A stretch of DNA of 55,077 nucleotides, taken from an uncultured Aquimarina sp. Lineage in GTDB: Bacteria > Bacteroidota > Bacteroidia > Flavobacteriales > Flavobacteriaceae. Shown piece after piece: positions 1 to 8,893 of the stretch. The notes under the pieces are model-generated. The model was given only the letters and a program-made list of their open reading frames with translations, ran no database searches and was not told the DNA's origin. The position numbers and the translations under genes are program-made. Positions within the stretch are counted from its first letter, which is position 1. Each line of letters begins with the position of its first letter. The stretch covers positions 1-55,077 of the forward strand of contig CANMDW010000032.1 of the NCBI GenBank assembly GCA_947496705.1, in the 5' to 3' direction.

Positions 1-174
1 GCAGGAGATGCCAAAGTGAGCAAAGTGATCTTGACAGATTTGACAGGTACTGTTCAATTAACCAAAAAAGGTAATGTATCAACAGTTGATTTGAGTAACT
101 ATCCAAACGGTACTTATTTTATTGAGATAGATACAGATCGAGGCAAATTTGTAAGACAAGTGATCAAAAGATAA
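1..174 (+). CDS. T9SS C-terminal sorting domain, 3' end of a secreted protein
   Basis: This is only the last 57 codons of a gene that begins upstream of the window; it reads in frame 1 to a TAA at 172-174. The residues include VILTDLTG, then VDLSNYPNGTYFIEI, and a basic end (VRQVIKR). That order (beta-strand, D/L-G turn, 'L..y.nGtYfi.i', short basic tail) is the usual layout of type A T9SS sorting domains, which direct cargo across the outer membrane and are then removed. The catalytic or binding part of the protein is outside the window, so its function cannot be stated. A strong hairpin follows 26 bp after the stop. The sorting-domain call is fairly safe; nothing else is. Confidence 0.8.
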   Translation, partial: AGDAKVSKVILTDLTGTVQLTKKGNVSTVDLSNYPNGTYFIEIDTDRGKFVRQVIKR

Positions 175-200
175 AATGATCAATTTTATGAGTTGGATTA

Positions 201-232
201 TACAGCCTCCACATGTATTTATGGAGGCTGTA
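201..232 (+). terminator. Intrinsic terminator hairpin
   Basis: A perfect 11-bp stem (TACAGCCTCCA pairing with TGGAGGCTGTA) with a 10-nt loop lies 26 bp after the stop of the partial gene. It is followed by a modest T-rich stretch. It probably ends that transcript. Confidence 0.75.
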
Positions 233-694
233 TTAATTTCTAAGGGTTTAAAATAAAGTCAATTTTTTTAAAATCGACGCAATTTATAGAAAGTCAAAAT
301 CTTTTTTTTGCGATAGTTTAGCACTATACAAATTCAAATTAAGTTTAGAATTAAAAAACCAAACTCTAAAAACCTTACCCCATGAAGACTATTTACTCAC
401 TTCTTTTAAAAAAAGCTAAAGACCAAATGGCTTTTAATATAAAAAATTATTTCATTTTTCTGTATGCTATTTCAGAATCATTACCTGCAATTACATCTCA
501 ATTTTCAAGCACATTTTATTGCCTGAATACCGCTAAGTAAAGTCAGATATTTTTGAAGAATTTATGGTTCACATAACCATCATTTTGAAGAGATACAATC
601 AATTATCTTTCTTGATCACTCTATATGGTTAATTTGAATGAAACTCATAAAAACCTCCTGAAACAGATTTAAAACAATCATAAAAAATAAACTC
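233..694. other. Intergenic region with no convincing gene
   Basis: This AT-rich stretch is the leader region of the sialidase-like gene. It has one small open frame on the plus strand, ATG at 382 to TAA at 540 (52 aa, starting MKTIYSLLLKKAKDQMAF). It has no convincing signal peptide or family match and I do not call it a gene. A weak Bacteroidota-type promoter candidate sits at 612-636 (TTG, 15 bp, then TAATTTG), but the spacing is short and one base of the TAnnTTTG box is missing. I see no RNA gene or repeat here. Confidence 0.5.
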
Positions 695-3600
695 ATGAAA
701 ACATTAGTTACTTTTTTCAGTGTATTTTTCTCTTTTTTAACATTTGGGCAATCCAATGTTGGAAGTAGAGCAGATGCCATTCTTGTTGACGAGATCATAG
801 CCCCCGATAATAGCAAATTCAGAGGGTATAAGAACAATAGGGATATTTGTTTTGAGCATTGTCCCACTATCCAGGAATCTTCTCCCGGTAAGTTTGTGGT
901 AGCCTGGTATGTTTCAGACCAATGCGAAGAAGAGGATCTTTCCCTGGCTGTTAGTTATAATCATGGTAATGGATGGTCTGATCCTGCTGTGGTTGTAAAT
1001 TCATGCTATAATCCAGCACTTTTTCAGCCAAAAAGAGACCCCAATCAGCCTTTGTATTTGTATAGCAGAAGAGGGATTACCTCTAATGGCTGGGCATATA
1101 CCTCGCCAGATGATGGTATAAGCTGGAGACAAGCCAGTGGCGGCACTTTATTTGAGCTTGCCAGTGATGCAGCAGCTCCCAGAGAAGGTTCTTTGCTTCC
1201 TGATTCTGGAGGTAATGTATGCACACAAAGATACCTGGGGCCTATTAAAAATCCGCCATTAGAACTTCCTGATGGGTCTGCATTGATGCCATCCAGTACA
1301 GAATGTGCAGGATCCAATTGGAAAGCACATATGGAGATTGCACCTTATCAAAATTATGAAGGTAGTGGTTCTGGAAACTGGGGATATGCTGCTGTAGCCG
1401 AAGATGTAATCCAGCCTTCGATTTTAGTATTGTCTGGAGACTATCAAAAATTAAAAGCTACCGGAAGGTTTGGTGGTGATATTCAAACTGCCGATTCAAA
1501 TGATGGTGGGCGTTCCTGGACCAAAGGAAGGCCTATCCGAGGAGTTGGTAAAAGAGGGCATGACTCGTATACGCTGGATAATGGATACCATGTAATTGTA
1601 GCCGAATCAAATAATAGAAAATCTATTTATGTTTCTGTTAGTAGCGATGGAACCAATTTTGACAATGTAATTGAATTAAATAAAGATGCAGGAGGTGCAT
1701 ATCCTACCGTAATTCAGTCTGCAGATAGAAAAATACATGTAGTGTACTCTCAGTTTACCAAAAATCCAACAATGCATATAAGACATGTGGTATTAGATCC
1801 GGATAAACTTGTTGGTAAAGGTAATGGAGGTCCTAGTATTTCTGCACAACCTGTAGACTTTAATGGAGCGATTGGTGGAGTAGGATCGTTTAACGTTACC
1901 GCTTCCGGTACAGGAAGTTTATACTACCAATGGCAAAGAAATACAGGAAATGGCTTATGGCATGATGTAGAACGTATGGCTAACTTCAGTACTGAAACGA
2001 TTAAACAAGAAATGAACGGCTGGAAGTATAGAGTTGTGATTTCAGATAATAATGGTTCTACAGTCAGTAATGTAGCTACTCTAAGTACTACTGGTGGTGG
2101 TAATAATCCACCCACAGTATCAATAACCTCTCCAGCCGATGGAAGTACTTTTACCGCACCGGCAAGTATCACAATTAATGCTACAGCTTCAGATGCTGAT
2201 GGGAGCATTGCTAAGGTAGAGTTTTTTAATGGTAATACATTATTAGGAACCGATACAACCGCACCATATAGTTATAATTGGAGCAATGTAGGAGCAGGTT
2301 CCTATAGTATTACGGCGAAAGCATATGATGATAAAGGAGCAACAGCTATTGCTGGAGCGGTGAATATTACTATTACAGATCCTGTAAATGAATTACCCGT
2401 GGTATCAATTAGCTCCCCAACTAATGGAGCCACCTTTACCGCTCCAGCAATTATCACGATTAATGCTACAGCTACAGATGCCGATGGTAGCATTGCCAAA
2501 GTAGAATTTTTTAACGGCAATGTTTTATTAGGAACCGATACAACCGCACCATATAGTTATAATTGGAGCAATGTAGGAGCAGGTTCCTATAGTATTACGG
2601 CAAAAGCCTATGATGATAAAGGGGCAACAGCTACTTCTACAGCGGTAAACCTTACTGTTACAGATCCGGCTAATGAATTGCCTACGGTATCAATAACCTC
2701 TCCAGCCGATGGAAGTACTTTTACCGCACCGGCAAGTATCACAATTAATGCTACAGCTACAGATGCCGATGGTAGCATTGCCAAAGTAGAATTTTTTAGC
2801 GGCAATGTTTTATTAGGAACCGATACAACGGCACCATATAGTTATAATTGGAGCAATGTAGGAGCAAGTTCCTATAGTATTATGGCAAAAGCCTATGATG
2901 ATAAAGGGGCAACAGCTACTTCTACAGCGGTAAATCTTACTGTTACAGATCCGACTAATGAATTGCCTACGGTATCGATTACTTCTCCATCAGATGGAGA
3001 TACTTTTGCCGCCCCAGCAAATATCACGATTAATGCTACAGCTACAGATGCCGATGGTAGCATTGCCAAAGTAGAATTTTTTAGCGGCAATGTTTTATTA
3101 GGAACCGATACAACGGCACCATATAGTTATAATTGGAGCAATGTAAGAGCAGGTTCCTATAGTATTACGGCAAAAGCCTATGATGATAAAGGGGCAACAG
3201 CTACTGCTGGTGCAGTCAATGTAACGGTTACTTCTACGATGAATCAACCACCTGTACTGGCTATTACTGCTCCAATAGATGGTACTGTTTTTACCGTAGG
3301 ATCCGATATTACTGCAGAGGTAACTGCAACAGATCCTGATGGAAATATTACCAAAGTCGAATTCTATGTAGAAAGCTTTTTGTTAGCTACAGATACTACC
3401 GCGCCTTATAGTGCCACAAGTAGTAATGTGCCGGCTGGAACATATACGATTACTGCAGTAGCTTATGACAATAATAATGCATCTACAACCTCTGATCCTG
3501 TTACAATAGTAATTTCCTCAACAACTTCAATCTCTGATCCTGATGAAGAGGAAGAAGGTGATGGTACGGTAGATCCCGATGAGGAAAAAGTGATGATGTA

Positions 3601-3808
3601 TCCTAATCCTTCAGTTGGAATTGTCAACATTCAGGGAGTTTCCAAAGAGACTTCGATTGATGTATATAATTCGATAGGATTAAAGGTGCTATCGGTAAAA
3701 GGAGAACAAAAAATCGATTTGAGTCAGCAGAATAAGGGCTTATATCTTGTTAGAGTTAAGCATAGCAGAGAGAGTAAAACTATTGTTAAAACCATTATTG
3801 TTAAGTAA
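695..3808 (+). CDS. Secreted sialidase-like propeller protein with five Ig-like repeats and T9SS tail
   Basis: The 1037-aa protein starts with a signal peptide ending near FLTFGQS. Residues about 50-385 resemble the six-bladed propeller of sialidase/BNR-repeat proteins. Asp-box-like motifs are visible (SPDDGISW, SNDGGRSW, and a weaker SSDGTNF), and the domain ends with a VYSQ...IRHVVLDP stretch often seen at the end of such propellers. A bacterial Ig-like domain follows (about 388-470). Next come five ~95-aa Big_7-type repeats (473-947), a short acidic linker rich in D and E, and a type A T9SS domain with MMYPNPS and a final IVK. It is probably exported and attached to the surface or released, acting on glycans. 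I cannot identify the substrate or a catalytic triad, so it may be a lyase or a lectin-like relative rather than a sialidase. It is monocistronic: a terminator follows at once. Confidence 0.8.
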   Translation: MKTLVTFFSVFFSFLTFGQSNVGSRADAILVDEIIAPDNSKFRGYKNNRDICFEHCPTIQESSPGKFVVAWYVSDQCEEEDLSLAVSYNHGNGWSDPAVVVNSCYNPALFQPKRDPNQPLYLYSRRGITSNGWAYTSPDDGISWRQASGGTLFELASDAAAPREGSLLPDSGGNVCTQRYLGPIKNPPLELPDGSALMPSSTECAGSNWKAHMEIAPYQNYEGSGSGNWGYAAVAEDVIQPSILVLSGDYQKLKATGRFGGDIQTADSNDGGRSWTKGRPIRGVGKRGHDSYTLDNGYHVIVAESNNRKSIYVSVSSDGTNFDNVIELNKDAGGAYPTVIQSADRKIHVVYSQFTKNPTMHIRHVVLDPDKLVGKGNGGPSISAQPVDFNGAIGGVGSFNVTASGTGSLYYQWQRNTGNGLWHDVERMANFSTETIKQEMNGWKYRVVISDNNGSTVSNVATLSTTGGGNNPPTVSITSPADGSTFTAPASITINATASDADGSIAKVEFFNGNTLLGTDTTAPYSYNWSNVGAGSYSITAKAYDDKGATAIAGAVNITITDPVNELPVVSISSPTNGATFTAPAIITINATATDADGSIAKVEFFNGNVLLGTDTTAPYSYNWSNVGAGSYSITAKAYDDKGATATSTAVNLTVTDPANELPTVSITSPADGSTFTAPASITINATATDADGSIAKVEFFSGNVLLGTDTTAPYSYNWSNVGASSYSIMAKAYDDKGATATSTAVNLTVTDPTNELPTVSITSPSDGDTFAAPANITINATATDADGSIAKVEFFSGNVLLGTDTTAPYSYNWSNVRAGSYSITAKAYDDKGATATAGAVNVTVTSTMNQPPVLAITAPIDGTVFTVGSDITAEVTATDPDGNITKVEFYVESFLLATDTTAPYSATSSNVPAGTYTITAVAYDNNNASTTSDPVTIVISSTTSISDPDEEEEGDGTVDPDEEKVMMYPNPSVGIVNIQGVSKETSIDVYNSIGLKVLSVKGEQKIDLSQQNKGLYLVRVKHSRESKTIVKTIIVK
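2111..3535 (+). repeat. Five tandem 285-bp in-frame repeats (Ig-like domains)
   Basis: Units begin at 2111, 2396, 2681, 2966 and 3251, an exact 285-bp (95-codon) period. Each encodes an Ig-like domain with motifs such as TDADGSIAKVEFF, GTDTTAPYSYNWSNV and AKAYDDKGATA. Copies 1-4 are nearly identical over long stretches at the DNA level. Copy 5 is clearly more diverged, which suggests recent expansion of the first four by unequal exchange. Confidence 0.93.
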
Positions 3809-3813
3809 TTAGA

Positions 3814-3849
3814 CATTCTGACTTTTTTAAGATGAAAAAAGTCAGAATG
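3814..3849 (+). terminator. Intrinsic terminator hairpin
   Basis: A perfect 15-bp stem (CATTCTGACTTTTTT with its complement) with a 6-nt loop begins 6 bp after the stop of the sialidase-like gene. The symmetric A/T tracts would let it work in either direction. Confidence 0.88.
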
Positions 3850-3962
3850 CTTATAAAGTATTACATGGCCATGATCTGTGAAGTGTTAATTTCTGAATTA
3901 TAAAATATATGTTATCAGGCCACATGTATAGCAAATTTTTGAGACATATTTATAAATAGAAT

Positions 3963-4004
3963 TCATTTGAAGCTTTTGCAGCCCAGAATGAAAACTTCAA
4001 ATGA
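3963..4004 (+). promoter_or_regulatory. Hairpin in the probable 5' leader of the beta-helix/PA14 gene
   Basis: TCATTTGAAG (3963-3972) pairs perfectly with CTTCAAATGA (3995-4004), and inner TTTT/AAAA bases can extend the stem. It ends 32 bp before the chosen ATG, with no T tract after it. It is better explained as a leader structure or a regulator site than as a terminator. No known riboswitch was recognised. Confidence 0.4.
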
Positions 4005-4036
4005 GTTCATAATTACACAACTAAATTTTATTGTAT

Positions 4037-7000
4037 ATGAAAAGATTTAACTATTATTTGATTTCGAAGGTAATCCTTCTGTTGGTATTGATTAGCTTTG
4101 GAGAACTACGTGCACAAGATGCAGTCTTCCCAGCAGGATTTGGACTGAACATTAAGACCGATTATGGAGCCAAAGGAGATGGTGTCACCGATGATACCCA
4201 GGCAATATTGACTTCATTAGAACTAAATGGAGGTTATAAATTCATCTATTTCCCTAATGGTACTTATTTGGTTTCTGATCAATTGATCTCTTTTAACAGA
4301 GATAATAACGGCCCGCAATGGGTTGGAGAAAGCCGTGATGGGGTTATTATTAAATTAAAAGATGGAGCCACCGGTTTTGGAGATCCCAGCAACCCAAAAT
4401 CTGTAGTGAGAACTGCAACACAATCTATTGGATCTGCCGATTTTTTTCGCCGGGATATTCAGAATATGACGATAGACGTTGGTAATAACATCGGAGCTAT
4501 CGGGATGGAGTTTTACAGCAACAATGTAGGGATCCTTCAAAATGTAAAAATTAAGGGTCCTGCAAATGCAGTAAGGGGACTGAATTTAGATTTACATTTA
4601 AATGGCCCTTGTTTGGTGCGGAATGTAGAGGTAGAAGGATTTAAAGAAGGAGTTCGCACCGGGAGTTTAAACAGCGTGACTTTGGAGAATATAACACTCA
4701 AAAACCAATCAGAGCTTGGAATGAGGCTTGGAGGAAGATCTTTTGTGCGTGGAGTTACCAGTACCAACAGTGTTACTGCTATTAGAAATGTAGGTAATAA
4801 TCCTTTGGTTGATGTGACACTCACAGGTGGAGCATCGGGAAATTCTGGAATTATCAATACAAGTACACTATTTGCCAGAAATATTTCATCTTCAGGATAT
4901 GGAAAAACTATTGAAAATCAAAATGGTACAGGTGTAGATCAGAATGGTTATGTTACCGAATGGACCTCGCATGGGGTAAAAAGTGCCTGGTCTCCATCAG
5001 CAACTACTTCACTTAACCTTCCTATTAAAGAAGTACCAGAAGTAGCCTGGGAAACAGATCTTAGTAACTGGGTAAATGTTCGTGATTATGGAGCAACACT
5101 AGGCAATAATGGGGATAATGGCCCGGCAATACAGGCAGCGATCGATGATGCAGCGGTCAATAACAAGACTGTGGTGTATTTTCCAGATGATATTTACAGG
5201 CATTTTACAAATATTCGGGTGCATGGAAGTGTAAAATTCCTGATTGGAGGTGCAGCAAGAATTATCGCCAAGAGTGGTGCACGAATTATTGTAGAAAACG
5301 GTAGTGCTCCTGTAGTAAAATTCCTGAGGCTTTATGGGCATGGTAAAGAAGGGATACAGATTGAAAATGCGTCAAGTCGCAAAGTAATCATAGAATCTGG
5401 TGGTACCTATATCTTTTGTACAGGAAACGGCAGTGAAACCTACCAGTTAAATGGTGGCGGTTATGTAGATGTATTAGATGTGGGAGCCAGCTTTTACGGT
5501 CGTCAATTAAACAGTGAAAACACCGACCAACCCAATAACCTGAATGACGGGGGAACTTTTTGGGTACTCGGCCTTAAAACAGAAAAACCTGCTACAAAAC
5601 TTGAAACCAGAAACGGAGGAAAAACAGAAGTTATAGGAGCATTTATCTATCAAAATAAAGATTTTGTCCCTGCAGACCCCTTGTTTATAGTAAACAATGC
5701 AGAAGCTTCTTTTACCGCGGTAAATCAATATAATTTCCGAAACTTCCACTATGATAAACTAGTAGAAGAAACAAGAGGTACCACCACCAAAACGTATACA
5801 AGGGCAGATAATGGAGGCACTGGTTTTGGATTATATACCGCATATGAAGGAGTACCTGTAGCACAAGGCTGTAATGGAACTGGTACCGGTTTAACCGGTG
5901 CATATTATGACAATATTAGTCTATCGGGCACACCGGTTATCACGAGAACCGATATCAGTATAGATTTCAATTGGAGAAAAGAAAGCCCTGGTGCTGGATT
6001 ACCTAAAAACTATTTTAGTGTTAGATGGACCGGACAGGTTGAAGCTTGTTTTACCGAGACCTATACATTTGAGACAAGGACCTCTGATGGGGTAAGACTA
6101 TGGGTCGATAATCAATTGATTATCGATAAGTGGATCGATCAGTCTACTCCGACCAACTGGACAGGAACTATCGATCTTGTTGCAAACCAGAAGTATGATA
6201 TCAAAATGGAGTATTATGAGGATAGAAATGATGCAGTCGCCAAATTGAAATGGGGAAGTAAAAGCCAGGAAAGGTCTATTATCCAAAAAACTCAGTTATA
6301 CCCTGGTCCAACGGTTAAAAACTTAACCATAGCAAACCATAGTTTTGAAAATGGAGATCTTACCAACTGGATTGCTCAAGGAAACAATAAAAATGCAGTA
6401 AAAACAGGTGATGCCGGTGGTTCTGGTCCCGCTGCTGCCCAGGATGGTACCCATTATGTATGGGGAAGAGAAGCCGGATGTGGTGGCGCTAATCCCGCAG
6501 GTGTTTCACAGTTTATTGATGTAAGCCCGTATGCCGTTGATATCGATGGTGGTAGCACAAGGATAAATATGTCTGCCTGGGGCGTTGGCCAGGGAGCCGG
6601 AAGTGATTTTGCACAAATGCAGATCAAGTTCTATAATGCAGTTAATGGAGGTGGTAGTGTACTTAGTAATACTAAATCCAGTAACAAAGCCGAAGCACCT
6701 AATATCTGGACAGAAATGAGGCTTGCCAGTGCAATACCTGCCGGTACACGAAGCATCGAAGTGTTCTTATTTACTCAAAGAGGGGGTGGTTCTTGTACAG
6801 ATGCTGGTTTTGACAACGTTTCTGCTTCTATTGAAGGTGCTTCAGAGCCGGTAATCACTATCACAGAAAATTTAAGCATTGCCAATTTTGGTTTTGAAAA
6901 TGGAGATCTTACCAGTTGGATTGTCGAAGGAAATAATAAAAATGCTGTAAAAACTGGTGATGCCGGTGGTTCTGGCCCTAATGCCGCAGAAGAGGGAACC

Positions 7001-7675
7001 TATTATGTTTGGGGCAGAGAAGCTGGATGTGGTGGTGCAAACCCTGCTGGTGTTTCACAATTTATTGATATAAGCACTTATGCTGCAGATATTGATGCAG
7101 GAAACGCAAAAGTAAATATGTCTGCCTGGGGTGTTGGTGAAGGAACCGGAAAGGATTTTGCACAAATGCAAATTAAATTCTTTGATGCAATCAATGGTGG
7201 CGGTCAGATAGGTGGCACTCAAACCAGTAACAAAGCCGAAGCTCCAAATGTTTGGACAGAAATGACGATTTCAGATGTAGCAATACCTTCAGGTACACGA
7301 AGCGTAGAGGTATTTCTCTTTACACAAAGAGGGGGCGGCTCATGTACAGATGCTGGTTTTGATAATGTTTCTGGTACAATCAACTTGAGTACCACCCAAA
7401 GATTGGCTACAGTTACACAGTCGATCAAAGAGATTGCCAAGGATGAAGACCCAGAGCAGGTGATCAAATTATTCCCTAACCCTTCAAATGGAATTATTAA
7501 TATCCTGGGTGTATCAAAAAATGCTACCATTAAGGTGTTTAATACTTTGGGTAGTCCTTTGTTATCGGTTAGAAAAGAAAATGTGATTGATCTAAGCAAC
7601 CAGACCAGGGGATTGTACTTTGTTCATATTACAGATGAAGGAAAAACCATGAAAAAAATGCTCATTGTTAAGTAG
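4037..7675 (+). CDS. Secreted double beta-helix protein with PA14 and duplicated CBM-like modules, T9SS tail
   Basis: I start at the ATG at 4037 (MKRFNYYLISK...), not the in-frame TTG two codons earlier, because it gives a normal signal peptide ending near ELRAQ. Two pectate-lyase-3-type parallel beta-helix domains follow. The first opens with DYGAKGDGVTDDTQAI (about residues 40-60), the second with VRDYGATLGNNGDNGPAIQ (about 346). Two such domains in tandem recall GH55 exo-beta-1,3-glucanases, but the family is not proven and I cannot place the catalytic acid. A PA14 domain (about 617-755) has the typical TSDGVRLWVDNQLIIDKW motif. Two 183-aa jelly-roll-like modules follow, then a type A sorting domain (IKLFPNPS to a final IVK). 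It probably binds and cleaves a polysaccharide at the cell surface. It is flanked by terminators, so it is a single-gene unit. Confidence 0.8.
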   Translation: MKRFNYYLISKVILLLVLISFGELRAQDAVFPAGFGLNIKTDYGAKGDGVTDDTQAILTSLELNGGYKFIYFPNGTYLVSDQLISFNRDNNGPQWVGESRDGVIIKLKDGATGFGDPSNPKSVVRTATQSIGSADFFRRDIQNMTIDVGNNIGAIGMEFYSNNVGILQNVKIKGPANAVRGLNLDLHLNGPCLVRNVEVEGFKEGVRTGSLNSVTLENITLKNQSELGMRLGGRSFVRGVTSTNSVTAIRNVGNNPLVDVTLTGGASGNSGIINTSTLFARNISSSGYGKTIENQNGTGVDQNGYVTEWTSHGVKSAWSPSATTSLNLPIKEVPEVAWETDLSNWVNVRDYGATLGNNGDNGPAIQAAIDDAAVNNKTVVYFPDDIYRHFTNIRVHGSVKFLIGGAARIIAKSGARIIVENGSAPVVKFLRLYGHGKEGIQIENASSRKVIIESGGTYIFCTGNGSETYQLNGGGYVDVLDVGASFYGRQLNSENTDQPNNLNDGGTFWVLGLKTEKPATKLETRNGGKTEVIGAFIYQNKDFVPADPLFIVNNAEASFTAVNQYNFRNFHYDKLVEETRGTTTKTYTRADNGGTGFGLYTAYEGVPVAQGCNGTGTGLTGAYYDNISLSGTPVITRTDISIDFNWRKESPGAGLPKNYFSVRWTGQVEACFTETYTFETRTSDGVRLWVDNQLIIDKWIDQSTPTNWTGTIDLVANQKYDIKMEYYEDRNDAVAKLKWGSKSQERSIIQKTQLYPGPTVKNLTIANHSFENGDLTNWIAQGNNKNAVKTGDAGGSGPAAAQDGTHYVWGREAGCGGANPAGVSQFIDVSPYAVDIDGGSTRINMSAWGVGQGAGSDFAQMQIKFYNAVNGGGSVLSNTKSSNKAEAPNIWTEMRLASAIPAGTRSIEVFLFTQRGGGSCTDAGFDNVSASIEGASEPVITITENLSIANFGFENGDLTSWIVEGNNKNAVKTGDAGGSGPNAAEEGTYYVWGREAGCGGANPAGVSQFIDISTYAADIDAGNAKVNMSAWGVGEGTGKDFAQMQIKFFDAINGGGQIGGTQTSNKAEAPNVWTEMTISDVAIPSGTRSVEVFLFTQRGGGSCTDAGFDNVSGTINLSTTQRLATVTQSIKEIAKDEDPEQVIKLFPNPSNGIINILGVSKNATIKVFNTLGSPLLSVRKENVIDLSNQTRGLYFVHITDEGKTMKKMLIVK
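6320..7418 (+). repeat. Two tandem 549-bp modules (carbohydrate-binding-like)
   Basis: Copies start at 6320 and 6869, an exact period of 549 bp (183 codons). Both encode an N-terminal FENGDLT.W motif, GNNKNAVKTGDAGGSGP, VWGREAGCGGANPAGVSQF and a C-terminal FLFTQRGGGSCTDAGFDNV. The fold is probably a galactose-binding-like beta-sandwich with two conserved Cys. I could not name a CBM family. Confidence 0.88.
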
Positions 7676-7696
7676 CAAATTATAAGAAAGTAATCA

Positions 7697-7738
7697 AAGT
7701 CATCTTGACTTTTAGTCCCTCAAATGTCAAGATGACTT
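7697..7738 (+). terminator. Intrinsic terminator hairpin
   Basis: A perfect 13-bp stem (AAGTCATCTTGAC with its complement) with a 16-nt loop begins 21 bp after the stop. A T/A-rich stretch follows. It separates the upstream cargo gene from the five-gene locus that starts at 7792. Confidence 0.82.
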
Positions 7739-7791
7739 ATCTCAAAAAAAAAATAGAATGATAAAAAATTACCCACCTAAAAATCACAACT

Positions 7792-8850
7792 ATGAAAACT
7801 TTCACACTACCCTTATTTTTGGTCCTGTTGGCCTGCGTATTTCAGGCGCAGGCCAATATCTGGACCGTAAGCAATAATCCCGCGATTCACGGCACATTTA
7901 CCCAGATCGCTGAAGCACAGAGCGATGCCCGCGTACTAGCCGGCGATACTCTCATGGTAAGCAGGTCGGGCATAAAGTATACCAATGTAACCCTTACAAA
8001 ACCGTTGGTCCTCATTGGTGAAGGATATAAAAGCAATAAAGAACAAGGTAGTTTTTTAAGGCCTTTTATAACTGATATATTAATCGTACCCTCAGGATCA
8101 GGGTCTGTGATTATGGGCTTTTATGTTACAAACAGGATATATTTAAATCAAAATGGAGTGAATGATATAGTAATCAGAAATTGTCGGTTGAACCGGGGAA
8201 TTCACTTTGGTAATTATTCTGCCGTAAACTGGTTGATCGAAGAGAATATTTTAGAATCTCAATCGAATACTAATGATGGGCTTATAAATGGTACCAATGC
8301 TAATAACTTTATCATCAGGAACAATGTTTTTGGAGATAGTGCCATGATACGTGATTTTAAAAATGGGACGATCAATGTCTCACATAATGTTTTTATATCA
8401 GGTACTGCTAATAAGAAGGATGCACTAAGAGATTGTGAAGGTCTCCAGGTAACCAATAATATTTTTTACCGCAGGACCTTCCCGACTACTGGTCTACAAG
8501 GTAATGTGATCTCCAATAATATCTTTTTTGAAGTTGATGGGACCGCACTACTCAATAATACCACCTCTGGTAATATTGAAGCAAATCCATTGTTTATCAA
8601 TTTTCCAGATAGTGCAAATGGGGATTATGGCGGTCAGGTAACCAATGATTGGAATTTTAAAGTACAAGCAGGATCCCCTGCTTTGGGAGTAGCTACAGAT
8701 GGAGATGATATAGGCTTAATGGATTTTGTGGTGATGTATGGCTCTCCATACCTGCCCTATGTTACCGGGTTGACTATTCTTAACCCAACAGTAACCAATG
8801 GCAGCAATTTGTCTATTCAGTTAAAAGTGAAGTACCCACAGAATAACTAA
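7792..8850 (+). CDS. Secreted right-handed beta-helix protein
   Basis: The 352-aa protein has a signal peptide ending near FQAQA. Its body is a regular parallel beta-helix: successive short turns such as DIVIRNCRLNRG, NWLIEENILES, NFIIRNNVFGDS, GTINVSHNVFISG and LQVTNNIFYRR (residues about 120-250) each give one rung with a central N-N or N-V pair. No catalytic motif of pectate lyases is evident, so it may be structural or glycan-binding. There is no YPNP-type sorting domain; it ends in a beta-rich LSIQLKVKY stretch. It is the first gene of the probable operon, with 43 bp to the next giant gene. I recall similar small beta-helix proteins beside EYFxDxxD-repeat proteins in other Bacteroidota, which fits this pairing. 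Confidence 0.75.
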   Translation: MKTFTLPLFLVLLACVFQAQANIWTVSNNPAIHGTFTQIAEAQSDARVLAGDTLMVSRSGIKYTNVTLTKPLVLIGEGYKSNKEQGSFLRPFITDILIVPSGSGSVIMGFYVTNRIYLNQNGVNDIVIRNCRLNRGIHFGNYSAVNWLIEENILESQSNTNDGLINGTNANNFIIRNNVFGDSAMIRDFKNGTINVSHNVFISGTANKKDALRDCEGLQVTNNIFYRRTFPTTGLQGNVISNNIFFEVDGTALLNNTTSGNIEANPLFINFPDSANGDYGGQVTNDWNFKVQAGSPALGVATDGDDIGLMDFVVMYGSPYLPYVTGLTILNPTVTNGSNLSIQLKVKYPQNN

Positions 8851-8893
8851 TGATATTCTGATGTAAGGCACAACTAAATCTAAACCAAACACA

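Noticed and set aside
2302..3090. Repeated minus-strand frames starting MPLKNSTLAMLPSAS
   Set aside because: They are the reverse complement of the 285-bp Ig-like repeats, so they recur only because the DNA repeats.
2111..3535. Possible CRISPR-like array
   Set aside because: The units are 285 bp, in frame and coding, with no short repeat and unique spacer pattern; no cas genes are in the window.
4031..4036. TTG start two codons before the chosen ATG of the beta-helix/PA14 gene
   Set aside because: The ATG at 4037 gives a standard signal peptide and ATG starts are used by nearly all neighbours.
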